Assembly: GCF_000425465.1 (NCBI RefSeq)
Contig: NZ_KE384381.1
Span: forward strand, 334,794-398,793
Origin: Flavobacterium filum DSM 17961
GTDB lineage: Bacteria; Bacteroidota; Bacteroidia; Flavobacteriales; Flavobacteriaceae
DNA length: 64,000 bases
Direction: 5' to 3'
The stretch's first letter is position 1, and each line of letters begins with the position of its first letter. A program made the position numbers and the translations under genes. Shown here one piece after another: positions 1 through 7,594 of the stretch. The notes beneath the pieces were generated by a model. It made no database searches and was not told where the DNA came from. It was given only the letters and a program-made list of their open reading frames with translations.

Positions 1-319
1 CAAAAGAAGATACTTCTCCTCCGTCTTTTAATGGCACTGCTGTTCCATCAGCAAAAATGAATGCCACTAAAAACACCCCTAAAAATGCACCTATGCTCAT
101 AAAAGTCTTTTTTAATTCACCTTTTTTAGAAGCTAAATTTTTAAAAGTATAATATAATACAAACACAATAGCAATCAATAGCATCAAATATGACACATAA
201 ATAATTGGGGAAATCATTCCACCATCTTGAGCATCAGCCATCATAATGGTTGCCAAGAAAACTATTGAAAGTACACTTAATACAATAACGAGTAATCTTG
301 TTAACTTTTGTAAGTTCAT
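1..319 (-). CDS. Conserved membrane protein of the exbB operon, 3' end outside the window
   Basis: The 106 visible codons from the ATG at 317-319 start MNLQKLTRLL and hold three hydrophobic segments (about residues 8-27, 38-57 and 74-90), separated by a short DAQDGG stretch and a lysine-rich loop. The C terminus lies beyond base 1. The gene follows exbB by 18 bases on the same strand, so it is probably cotranscribed. From general knowledge, Flavobacterium exbB is often followed by a small membrane protein and then exbD copies, and this fits that slot. I recognise no catalytic motif. Its role in the ExbB-ExbD-TonB energy machinery is inferred from position only. Confidence 0.7.
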   Translation of the reverse strand, partial: MNLQKLTRLLVIVLSVLSIVFLATIMMADAQDGGMISPIIYVSYLMLLIAIVFVLYYTFKNLASKKGELKKTFMSIGAFLGVFLVAFIFADGTAVPLKDGGEVSSF

Positions 320-337
320 GTTATTGTCTTTTTAAAA

Positions 338-1147
338 TTATTTTTTGTTTTTGTAATCTACTAAAATATCTACTAAGCTAATAGATGCATCTTCCATATC
401 ATTAACAATAGAGTCAATTTTTGCAATAATATAATTATAAAATATTTGCAAAATCATTGCTACGATAAGACCGAATACAGTTGTTAATAAAGCTACTTTA
501 ATACCACCGGCAACCAAAGAGGCGTCCATGTTTCCAGCTGCTTCAATTTTATCAAATGCTTGAATCATCCCGATTACTGTTCCCATGAAACCTAACATCG
601 GTGCTAATGCAATAAACAATGAAATCCAAGATACGTTTTTCTCTAATTGTCCCATTTGAACTCCACCATAAGAAACAACTGCTTTTTCAGCTGATTCAAT
701 TCCGTGGTCAATACGATCTAAACCTTGATAGAAAATAGAAGCAACAGGACCAGAAGTGTTTCTACAAACTTCTTTAGCAGCGTTAACACCACCTGAGTTC
801 AATGCATCTTCTACATCTTTGATTAATTTTTTAGAATTTGTTGTAGAAAGATTTAAGTAAATAATTCTTTCAATTGCAATGGCTAAACCAAGAATTAAAC
901 ACAATAATACGATTCCCATGAAACCAGGACCCCCTTGGATAAATCTTTCTTTTAATTCTTGTGTAAATGATTTTTCTTCCGCAACAGCTTCTTCATCTGT
1001 AGCTTCAGTAGTTGCAACTTCTTCCGTTGCAGCAGGAGCGGCAGCTTCAACAGCAGCTGGTTCAGTTGTTTGTGTAGAGTCCTGAGCTTGAACTGATCCA
1101 AACATCATTAGACTTGTAATTGCTAAAATAGAAAATAATCTTTTCAT
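338..1147 (-). CDS. exbB: MotA/TolQ/ExbB proton channel family protein
   Basis: Inner-membrane proton channel subunit that, with ExbD and TonB, uses the proton gradient to drive outer-membrane transport. The 269 residues begin with a signal-peptide-like segment ending in VQA (1-21), then an Ala/Glu/Thr-rich acidic linker to about residue 55. Three membrane segments follow (about 74-95, 172-196 and 213-240). The segment with LAPMLGFMGTVIGMIQAF is the family's signature. The N-terminal extension is longer than in E. coli ExbB but is common in Bacteroidota. It is the first gene of an operon continuing leftwards out of the window. A TACCTTTA promoter-like word lies 36 bases upstream. Family assignment is firm; TonB rather than Tol or gliding function is inferred. 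Confidence 0.9.
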   Translation of the reverse strand: MKRLFSILAITSLMMFGSVQAQDSTQTTEPAAVEAAAPAATEEVATTEATDEEAVAEEKSFTQELKERFIQGGPGFMGIVLLCLILGLAIAIERIIYLNLSTTNSKKLIKDVEDALNSGGVNAAKEVCRNTSGPVASIFYQGLDRIDHGIESAEKAVVSYGGVQMGQLEKNVSWISLFIALAPMLGFMGTVIGMIQAFDKIEAAGNMDASLVAGGIKVALLTTVFGLIVAMILQIFYNYIIAKIDSIVNDMEDASISLVDILVDYKNKK

Positions 1148-1182
1148 TGCTTTCGTTCTTAATTTTAATTAGTTAATCAGGT

Positions 1183-1215
1183 TAAAGGTATAAATTAATT
1201 TTTAAAAAAATACAA
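1183..1215 (-). promoter_or_regulatory. Predicted promoter of the exbB operon
   Basis: Read on the minus strand, a TTG (1213-1215) is followed after 22 bases by TACCTTTA (1183-1190), one base off the Bacteroidota -7 consensus TAnnTTTG. It ends 35 bases before the exbB ATG. Pattern match only. Confidence 0.5.
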
Positions 1216-1229
1216 ATTTAAAAAATATG

Positions 1230-1317
1230 CGGAGAGAAAGGGATTCGAACCCTTGATACCCTTTTGGAGTATACACACTTTCCAGGCGTGCTCCTTCGAC
1301 CACTCGGACACCTCTCC
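1230..1317 (-). tRNA. tRNA-Ser (anticodon GGA)
   Basis: The minus-strand sequence folds as a class II tRNA. The acceptor stem is GGAGAGG paired with TCTCTCC, with one G-T pair and a G discriminator. The anticodon loop CTGGAAA gives anticodon GGA. There is a long variable arm and a TTCGAAT T-loop. The 88-base length suits tRNA-Ser. CCA is not encoded. It lies alone between exbB and the asparaginase gene. Confidence 0.95.
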
Positions 1318-1391
1318 AATACTTTCGAATGCATTTTAAGAGTGCCAAATAACAAAAAAAAACTCACTTGAAAAAATTAATTTTGTTATTT

Positions 1392-2420
1392 TTATGACAA
1401 TTCTCCTCTCAAAGAGGTTTCGAAAATGGTTTTGAACACTTTAGCAGAAACATTTTGTCCTAACAAATACATTAATTTTGTGATTGCTGCCTCTGTTGTG
1501 ATGTCTTTTCCTGAAATTACGCCTATTTTTTTTAAATACGTACTCGTTTCATATTGTCCCATGTTCACACTTCCGCCTGAACATTGTGTTACATTTATAA
1601 CGTAAATTCCTTTTTTTATTGCCTTTTTCAAAATAGTGATGAACCATTCTTCTGTTGGAGCATTGCCAGCACCATAGGTTTCTAACACAATGCCTCTTAA
1701 ATTTGGAATATCAAACATGGATGAAAGAACTCCTTCATTTAGTCCAGGAAACATTTTTATAATGGCAACATTTGAATCCAACTCTTTGTGAACAGCTAAT
1801 TTTTTAACTGTAGTTGAAGACAAAAGGTATTCTTGATTAATTTTAATGTGTACACCAGATTCTGCCAAAGCCGGACAATTTGGAGAGGCAAATGCCATAA
1901 AATGTTCAGCATTAATTTTGCTTGTTCGATTTCCTCGGTATAATTTATACTCAAAATAAAGACAAACTTCTTTGAAAACCGGTTTCCCTTTTTGTTTTAA
2001 TGAGGCAATTTGTATAGCTGTAATCAGATTTTCCTTGGCATCCGTTCGCAAATCACCTATTGGCAATTGAGAACCGGTAAAAACGATGGGTTTTGACAAA
2101 TTTTCAAACATAAAACTCAATGCTGATGCCGAATACGACATCGTGTCAGAACCATGCAACACCACAAAACCATCAAATTTGGCATAATTATCTTCTATAA
2201 TTTCTGCCATTTCAATCCATTTTTGCGGGTTCATATTAGAAGAATCAATCGGTTTTTGAAAAGAAATGGTTTCAATCTCACAATCCAATTGCTTTAATTC
2301 CGGAATGCGTTGTAGTAATTTTTTGAAATTAAATGCTTTTAAAGCTCCTGTTTCAAAATCTTTCATCATACCAATTGTTCCTCCGGTATAAATTAAAAGT
2401 ATGTTTGCTTTAGAATGCAT
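1392..2420 (-). CDS. ansA: Type I (cytoplasmic) L-asparaginase
   Basis: Hydrolyses L-asparagine to aspartate and ammonia. The 342 residues carry both catalytic threonine motifs of the family, TGGTIG at residues 12-17 and HGSDTM at 89-94, followed by a lysine-containing stretch (GDLRTDAKENL). There is no signal peptide, which fits the cytoplasmic type I enzyme rather than the periplasmic type II. The start codon lies inside the preceding acyltransferase gene (11-base overlap, 2410-2420), so the two are translationally coupled. The partner gives no metabolic link. Confidence in the family is high; substrate preference between asparagine and glutamine cannot be read from sequence. Confidence 0.93.
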   Translation of the reverse strand: MHSKANILLIYTGGTIGMMKDFETGALKAFNFKKLLQRIPELKQLDCEIETISFQKPIDSSNMNPQKWIEMAEIIEDNYAKFDGFVVLHGSDTMSYSASALSFMFENLSKPIVFTGSQLPIGDLRTDAKENLITAIQIASLKQKGKPVFKEVCLYFEYKLYRGNRTSKINAEHFMAFASPNCPALAESGVHIKINQEYLLSSTTVKKLAVHKELDSNVAIIKMFPGLNEGVLSSMFDIPNLRGIVLETYGAGNAPTEEWFITILKKAIKKGIYVINVTQCSGGSVNMGQYETSTYLKKIGVISGKDITTEAAITKLMYLLGQNVSAKVFKTIFETSLRGELS

Positions 2421-3546
2421 TTTGATATTTCATCTTGTTGGTTACAGGATTTGCATACATAGACAAGAAACTCTCCACCATTTTTGGATTTTGACTATCA
2501 ATTTTCATTTCCAATCTTCTCTCAAAAAGTGACTTTTCTTCTTCGGTGTATAAATGCTGATATTTTTCTGATTGGTGAAGTAAATCATAGGCTATAAAAT
2601 TGGTTGGCCAAAGTTTATAGGTGCTTAAAATAGAATCATCAATTACTTGAGCCAAGGCTTGAATTTGACGATTAGAATTGTCTTCATTTTTCTTTATTAT
2701 TTCCAATTCATCTTTCAACACATCACCAACATGAATGTGAATTCGCTTTTTCTGCCCCATTATTCCACTTAACAACGTGATAAAGTCTTCATTTTTTTCT
2801 TTAATATAGACTTCATTATTGGCTTCAGCCATCAATTGCGGCATTTTTAAAGCATCGGTTGGATCATATTCATACGAAATGGAAACCGGAACAATTTTCA
2901 TTTTTTTGAAATAATCCATTACTTGTTCTTCATTTGAACCCATGGCCAACATTTTTAATACACCTTGATGCGTTGCGTCATTTCCGTCTTTTGTTCGACC
3001 TTCGCGTTGAGCTATCCAAACAGAACGATTTTCTCTAAACAAAAGCTGACCAATGTATTCTGACATCAATTTTGAACTTTGCAATAATTCTCTTGGTGGT
3101 AAACCACGTTGAACTAAAAAATTACGATTCAATTTTGACAATTTGAGCAAAAAATCTTTCTTCACTAAATTGTCTCCAATGGCAGAAGCGGTCATTACTA
3201 AACCATGGTCAAACAAGGAAACATTCAACAACGATGTGTCCAAAATAATATCTCTATGATTGGAAATAAATAAATATGAAGTGTTTTTCTCTAATTTTTC
3301 AAAACCGGAAGTGGTTAACCCTTCTGAACTTCGTTGAAGCACTTTTTGAATGGAATGATACACAAAATTGATTTGAAAATCACGAATGGAATGCGTTCTT
3401 ACCAATTGTTCTTTCCAAACTGAATCTTCTTGTTCCGGAAAAGTAAAATTCATTAACGCCTTCATCATCGGATGATGCACTACTGAACGAATTCCTTCAT
3501 TTACCTCAGTATCAGAATAGGGCCGAATGGTATCAAATTTTGACAT
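2410..3546 (-). CDS. Acyltransferase of the 1-acylglycerol-3-phosphate acyltransferase superfamily
   Basis: Probably transfers an acyl chain to a glycerophospholipid precursor or related lipid at the inner membrane. Of 378 residues, block I is seen as NHRDIILD (96-103) and an FPEGTRS-like block as QREGRTKDGND further on. Block I is odd: five residues separate His97 from Asp103, against four in the classical NHx4D motif, although HRD alone could serve. The substrate is therefore uncertain. No clear membrane-spanning segment is seen. It is the first gene of a two-gene operon with ansA. Confidence 0.8.
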   Translation of the reverse strand: MSKFDTIRPYSDTEVNEGIRSVVHHPMMKALMNFTFPEQEDSVWKEQLVRTHSIRDFQINFVYHSIQKVLQRSSEGLTTSGFEKLEKNTSYLFISNHRDIILDTSLLNVSLFDHGLVMTASAIGDNLVKKDFLLKLSKLNRNFLVQRGLPPRELLQSSKLMSEYIGQLLFRENRSVWIAQREGRTKDGNDATHQGVLKMLAMGSNEEQVMDYFKKMKIVPVSISYEYDPTDALKMPQLMAEANNEVYIKEKNEDFITLLSGIMGQKKRIHIHVGDVLKDELEIIKKNEDNSNRQIQALAQVIDDSILSTYKLWPTNFIAYDLLHQSEKYQHLYTEEEKSLFERRLEMKIDSQNPKMVESFLSMYANPVTNKMKYQNAF

Positions 3547-3605
3547 GAATCAACTTTTTATGCCACAAATGAACAAAAAAAATGTGACTTTTGAGTCCTT
3601 TTAGG

Positions 3606-4373
3606 CTAAATCCCGAAAACAGCTTTAGAATTTTCAGTTGTAATTTTAGCCACTTCTTCCACTGAAATTCCGTATAAATTGGCCATTTTTTCGGCCACTA
3701 TTGTTACATAACTGCTTTCATTTCGTTTGCCACGAAAAGGAACGGGAGCCAAATAAGGCGAATCGGTTTCTAACACAATATGTTTCAAGTCAATTTGATG
3801 GATAAATTGATCAATTTTACCGTTTTTAAAGGTTATTACACCGCCAATTCCTAATTTCATATTGAGTGAAATCGCTTGATGAGCCTGTTCAATCGTTCCG
3901 GTAAAACAATGAAAAATACCAAATAAATCATCGCTTCTTTCTGATTCTAATACTTCGAAAATTTCATCAAATGACTCTCGACAATGAATAACGATGGGAA
4001 GTTTATATTTTTTTGCCAATTGAATTTGATGCTTGAAGGCTATTTTTTGTATATCAAGCGTAGATTTATCCCAATAAAGATCAATGCCAATTTCGCCAAT
4101 GGCAACAAATTTTCGCTTGGCTAATTCTGTTTCAATATGCTTTAACTCCTCTTCATAATTTTCTTTCACATAGCACGGATGTAATCCCATCATCAAAAAC
4201 ACATTTTCAGGATAGTTGGCTTCCAATTCATACATTAACTGCGTGCATGTGGAATCAATCGCCGGAACAAAAAAACGAGTTACACCATTTGATAGAGCAT
4301 TTTGCATCATTTCTGCTCGATCTGAATCGAACTCTTCAGAATATAAATGAGTATGTGTGTCGGTAAAAATCAT
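3606..4373 (-). CDS. tatD: TatD family metal-dependent hydrolase (DNase)
   Basis: Metal-dependent hydrolase of the TIM-barrel TatD family; members act as 3'-5' exonucleases or DNases in repair and DNA turnover. The protein has the N-terminal THTHLY metal motif, an HCRESF motif, a GIFHCFTG motif, and the C-terminal LETDSPYLAP, all classical. I chose the ATG at 4371-4373, giving 255 residues starting MIFTDTHTH. A start five codons further upstream exists but would overlap the promoter word TATTTTTG at 4378-4385. That word ends four bases before the chosen ATG, so the mRNA is probably leaderless. It stands alone and divergent from the gene at 4460. Confidence 0.93.
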   Translation of the reverse strand: MIFTDTHTHLYSEEFDSDRAEMMQNALSNGVTRFFVPAIDSTCTQLMYELEANYPENVFLMMGLHPCYVKENYEEELKHIETELAKRKFVAIGEIGIDLYWDKSTLDIQKIAFKHQIQLAKKYKLPIVIHCRESFDEIFEVLESERSDDLFGIFHCFTGTIEQAHQAISLNMKLGIGGVITFKNGKIDQFIHQIDLKHIVLETDSPYLAPVPFRGKRNESSYVTIVAEKMANLYGISVEEVAKITTENSKAVFGI

Positions 4374-4377
4374 TCGG

Positions 4378-4385
4378 CAAAAATA
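4378..4385 (-). promoter_or_regulatory. -7 promoter element of tatD (leaderless start)
   Basis: TATTTTTG on the minus strand matches TAnnTTTG exactly and lies only four bases before the tatD ATG. With a usual 5-7 base gap to transcription start, the first transcribed base would be at or next to the A of the ATG. Confidence 0.6.
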
Positions 4386-4413
4386 CATCTTTTTAAAGTT
4401 AGAATGAACAGCT

Positions 4414-4443
4414 TTGTTTTCATTTTAAATTGAACTACATTTG
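4414..4443 (+). promoter_or_regulatory. Promoter of the retropepsin-like gene
   Basis: TTG at 4414-4416, a 19-base spacer and TACATTTG at 4436-4443 match the Bacteroidota -33/-7 pattern. The -7 word ends 16 bases before the ATG at 4460. Confidence 0.7.
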
Positions 4444-4459
4444 AATTTTAATCGATAAA

Positions 4460-4897
4460 ATGAAGAACTTACAAAGCCTTTTAAAAGATTCAGGATATAA
4501 AAAAATCAATTTTAAACTTTCCAAAACGCAACATTTATTAATAAAAGCAAAAATTAATGGAATAAAAGGAAGTTTTATTTTAGACACCGGAGCCTCCAAC
4601 AGTTGTATTGGTTTTGATGTTGTAGAACATTTTGAAATTGAAGCAAAAGCCTCAAAAAACAAAGCCGCTGGTGCTGGTGCAGTTGGCATGGAAACCCAAA
4701 TCAGCAATCAAAATTTATTGCAAATTGGGCGATGGAAAACCAAAAATTTAGCTTTAGTTATATTTGATTTGACACATGTAAATTTAGCTCTAACACAATA
4801 CAAAGCAAAACCGGTTCATGGAATAATTGGAGCTGATGTTTTGTTGCAAGGAAAAGCAATTATTGATTATTATAACCATTGTTTATACCTTAAGTAA
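4460..4897 (+). CDS. Retropepsin-like aspartyl protease (clan AA)
   Basis: A small 145-residue protein with the active-site motif FILDTGASNS around Asp42 and a later hydrophobic-hydrophobic-Gly motif (HGIIGADVLL) near the C terminus. That is the single-lobe arrangement of retroviral-type proteases, which work as dimers. No signal peptide or membrane segment is visible, so it should act in the cytoplasm, whereas many bacterial relatives are membrane-anchored. The natural substrate is unknown. The ATG of the next gene follows its stop codon by one base, so the two are cotranscribed. The family call is well supported; proteolytic activity is inferred. Confidence 0.85.
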   Translation: MKNLQSLLKDSGYKKINFKLSKTQHLLIKAKINGIKGSFILDTGASNSCIGFDVVEHFEIEAKASKNKAAGAGAVGMETQISNQNLLQIGRWKTKNLALVIFDLTHVNLALTQYKAKPVHGIIGADVLLQGKAIIDYYNHCLYLK

Positions 4898-4898
4898 T

Positions 4899-5834
4899 AT
4901 GAAAAAATTTGTCTATATTTTACTCTTTACCGTTTTGAATTCAACTGCTCAAAACAGTACTTGTGATGTTGTTGAACAATGTATATATACCTTAACTTTG
5001 GAAAGTTCAAATGGTTCTGGTTGGAATGGAAATTCGATGACCATCTTTCAAAATAATGTAGCCATAAAAACTATTGGATTAAATTTTACGAATGGATCTT
5101 CTTTAACGGATAACGTATTTCTTTGTGACGCCACATCTTTTAATTTGGTTTGGAATGAAGGCGGTAGCCAACCTGAAAATGTTAAGATAAAAATGATTAG
5201 TCCGTTTAATCAAACTATTTTTATCAAAAATTATGGTGATGGGGAACAAAATTCCACATTATTTTCGGCAACTGCTAATTGTACAACTGATTGTTGTTTC
5301 TTTTATCCAACAAATTTAAATTTTATTTCAAGTAATGAGACAACAGCTCAATTGAGTTGGGCAACAACGTACAATCCTCCTCAATATGATATTTTTCTCA
5401 CTACTAACTTAGCACTTACAGCTAATCTTTCAGATCCGTTTATAACAGTAAACAGTAATCCGGCAGAAATATCTGACTTAATACCATGTACAAATTATAA
5501 ATATTATGTTCGGTATAGATGTTCTCCAGTTGAAGTTAGTTTATGGTCAGTAGAAAGTGTGATTTTCTCTACTCAATGTACCATGAATTTGAATCAAAAT
5601 GAGTTTCAAAATCTGCAAATTTCTCCTAATCCTGTGATTGATGATTTATTTATTTCAAACAATAAATTAATTACGGAAATAGAAGTGTTTTCAATTCAAG
5701 GTAAAAAAATAATGACAATTAAGACAAACTTTCATTCTGGTACAATCAATTTAAACGCACTTCAAAAAGGTTTCTATTTATTGAAATTAAAAGGGATTAA
5801 TGAATCGAAAACAATTAAAATGCTAAAAAACTAG
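4899..5834 (+). CDS. Secreted protein with fibronectin III-like domain and T9SS sorting domain
   Basis: The start is taken at MKKFVYILLF, giving 311 residues with a signal peptide ending STAQ (about residue 18). An in-frame ATG at 4827 would overlap the upstream gene. The middle contains a cysteine-rich part and a fibronectin type III-like stretch (TAQLSWATTYNPPQYDIFL... CTNYKYYVRYRCS). The C terminus has the type A sorting signature ISPNPVIDDLFISNN and ends LKLKGINESKTIKMLKN, which directs export by the type IX system and cell-surface attachment or release. The ligand is unknown. It is cotranscribed with the retropepsin-like gene. Confidence 0.85.
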   Translation: MKKFVYILLFTVLNSTAQNSTCDVVEQCIYTLTLESSNGSGWNGNSMTIFQNNVAIKTIGLNFTNGSSLTDNVFLCDATSFNLVWNEGGSQPENVKIKMISPFNQTIFIKNYGDGEQNSTLFSATANCTTDCCFFYPTNLNFISSNETTAQLSWATTYNPPQYDIFLTTNLALTANLSDPFITVNSNPAEISDLIPCTNYKYYVRYRCSPVEVSLWSVESVIFSTQCTMNLNQNEFQNLQISPNPVIDDLFISNNKLITEIEVFSIQGKKIMTIKTNFHSGTINLNALQKGFYLLKLKGINESKTIKMLKN

Positions 5835-5841
5835 TTTTAAA

Positions 5842-5870
5842 TTGTTTTTAGTTTTTTGGCATTATTTTTG
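5842..5870 (+). promoter_or_regulatory. Promoter of the DUF4476 gene
   Basis: TTG at 5842-5844, an 18-base spacer and TATTTTTG at 5863-5870, about 43-48 bases before the start codon. Confidence 0.65.
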
Positions 5871-5912
5871 GAAAACGAATTTTAAATAGTATTTTTAAAA
5901 CCTTAAAAACAA

Positions 5913-6893
5913 ATGTATATGAAACTAAAAACTACGTTAACCATTTTTACGTTATTTTTATCTGTATTGTCTTTTGGACAAATTCAACCTTTTGGTCATT
6001 TAACCATTTTTTCTGAAGATGGAGACAAATTTTATTTGGTATTGAATGGCGAACGCATAAATGATGTTCCACAAACCAATCTTCGTGTGGAAGAATTAGT
6101 TCAGCCGTATTACAACGCTAAAATCATTTTTGAAGACAAAGAAAGACAAGAAATTTCTAAAAACTTTCTTCAAATTGCTGATGCAGACGGAATTTTTATG
6201 GATGTGACTTATAAAATTCGTCGTGACAAAAACAAGCCAACAAAGATGAAATTGAATTTCTTTTCAATGATTCCAGTAGTACCTGATTTTGTACCACCAT
6301 CAAATGTGGTTGTGCAAAGATGGGGACAACCTGCTCCTGCACAACAAGTTATTGTTCAGCAAACAGCTCCAGTTGGTGTTGTTCAACAAACCACAACTAC
6401 TACTACAACTGGAGTAAGTACAGGTGTGAATGCAGGTGTAAATGTTGGCGGTGTTGGCGTTAATATTTCTATTAACGACCCGGTTTTTGGTGCCAGCACA
6501 ACAGTAACAGAAACAACAACCGTAACTACCGGAGGAACTGTTGTTCAACCAAGACAACCAAGAGAAGTGGTTGTAGTAGATAACAATCCTACTTGTGTGA
6601 ATAAACGCCCAATGAATCCAAATGATTTTAATGCTGCTATACAAACTATCAGAAATCAAGGTTTTGATGAGTCAAGATTAAAAACAGCACAACAAGTGGC
6701 ACAAAACAACTGTTTAAACACCAATCAAATCATTGAAATTTGTAAAATCTTTGGGTTTGAAGAAACCAAATTAACCTTTGCTAAATTTGCTTTTGATGCG
6801 TGTGTTGAACCAAGAAACTATTTTAAAGTGAATGATGTGTTTTCATTTTCATCAAGTGCAGATGAATTAAATGATTATATTTCTAGAAGATAA
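5913..6893 (+). CDS. Exported DUF4476-domain protein
   Basis: A 326-residue exported protein. The signal peptide ends SFGQ (near residue 23; a second start two codons later is equally possible). A beta-rich region follows to about 120, then a low-complexity Gln/Thr/Val/Gly-rich linker (about 130-220). The C-terminal helical domain (about 230-326) contains MNPNDFNAAIQTIRNQGFD and FAFDACVEPRNYFKVNDVF, which I recognise as DUF4476. The function of DUF4476 is not known to me. It has its own promoter and is closed by the strong hairpin at 6913-6948. The cellular site is probably periplasm or outer membrane; there is no lipobox and no T9SS sorting domain. Confidence 0.85.
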   Translation: MYMKLKTTLTIFTLFLSVLSFGQIQPFGHLTIFSEDGDKFYLVLNGERINDVPQTNLRVEELVQPYYNAKIIFEDKERQEISKNFLQIADADGIFMDVTYKIRRDKNKPTKMKLNFFSMIPVVPDFVPPSNVVVQRWGQPAPAQQVIVQQTAPVGVVQQTTTTTTTGVSTGVNAGVNVGGVGVNISINDPVFGASTTVTETTTVTTGGTVVQPRQPREVVVVDNNPTCVNKRPMNPNDFNAAIQTIRNQGFDESRLKTAQQVAQNNCLNTNQIIEICKIFGFEETKLTFAKFAFDACVEPRNYFKVNDVFSFSSSADELNDYISRR

Positions 6894-6912
6894 TTTCAAA
6901 TAGGGATAAAAC

Positions 6913-6948
6913 AAAAATCCCGATTAGAAAAGTCTAATCGGGATTTTT
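6913..6948 (+). terminator. Intrinsic terminator after the DUF4476 gene
   Basis: A 16-base arm with core AATCCCGATTAGA pairs with its complement across an AAAG loop and ends in a T run. Its core is repeated in the terminator at 7534-7571. Confidence 0.9.
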
Positions 6949-7060
6949 TTGTGAGAACGACAAAACTTCAACACCTCTATTTGTAGGTTTTTAAGTCTTA
7001 ATTTGTAATCCAAATATAAATGTCATATCATTGCTCAAAATTTTAAAAAATACAATATAA

Positions 7061-7513
7061 ATGAAAAAATTATTTTTATTCTTGGCTGTGAGTTCTTTGG
7101 TTTTAACCTCTTGTTCAAAAGATGATGATGGAAAAAAAATTGGAGGAACAATTACTGTTACTATTGATGGACAAACAAAAACTTTTAACAATGTAGTTGT
7201 CTATGAAGAAGTTTATAACGCTGGCACAGCTGATGAATACACAGATCTTTTAGTTGATGGTAGTATTGGTAATAGCACTAATGAAACTATTACTTTTGAA
7301 TTAGAAAAAGGAGATACTAGCTCAAATTCTATCTATTTTTTCTACGAAAAAAACGGTGTAATTTATAGTTATAATGGAATGACATCAACCATAACAACAA
7401 ACAATAATAGTAAAAAATTAAAAGGGAATTTTTCAGGAACTATGTCTAATTTTTCTGGACCTGAAGGTATAAATTTAGAATTTACAAACGGTTCTTTTGA
7501 TATACAATATTAA
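7061..7513 (+). CDS. Surface-exposed lipoprotein, unknown function
   Basis: A 150-residue protein with a type II signal peptide: MKKLFLFLAV, lipobox LTSC, lipidated Cys18. Residues 19-23 are SKDDD, matching the Bacteroidota lipoprotein export signal that sends lipoproteins to the outer face of the outer membrane. The mature part is predicted to be mostly beta strand, with GTITVTIDGQTKTFNN-like strands and Ser/Thr/Asn-rich turns. I recognise no named domain. It is monocistronic, lying between two near-identical terminators. A divergent or weak promoter could not be defined. Confidence 0.8.
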   Translation: MKKLFLFLAVSSLVLTSCSKDDDGKKIGGTITVTIDGQTKTFNNVVVYEEVYNAGTADEYTDLLVDGSIGNSTNETITFELEKGDTSSNSIYFFYEKNGVIYSYNGMTSTITTNNNSKKLKGNFSGTMSNFSGPEGINLEFTNGSFDIQY

Positions 7514-7533
7514 TTTTCTCAAAGCAAAATAAC

Positions 7534-7571
7534 AAAAAATCCCGATTAGGCTTTCCTAATCGGGATTTTTT
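7534..7571. terminator. Bidirectional terminator between the lipoprotein gene and sucB
   Basis: An AAAAAATCCCGATTAGG arm pairs with CCTAATCGGGATTTTTT across a CTTT loop. A/T runs on both sides let it serve the plus-strand lipoprotein gene and the minus-strand suc operon. Confidence 0.9.
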
Positions 7572-7594
7572 CATACTTGAAAATTAATAATTAT

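Noticed and set aside
879..1085. Plus-strand frame opposite exbB
   Set aside because: Shadow of the Ala/Glu-rich ExbB linker.
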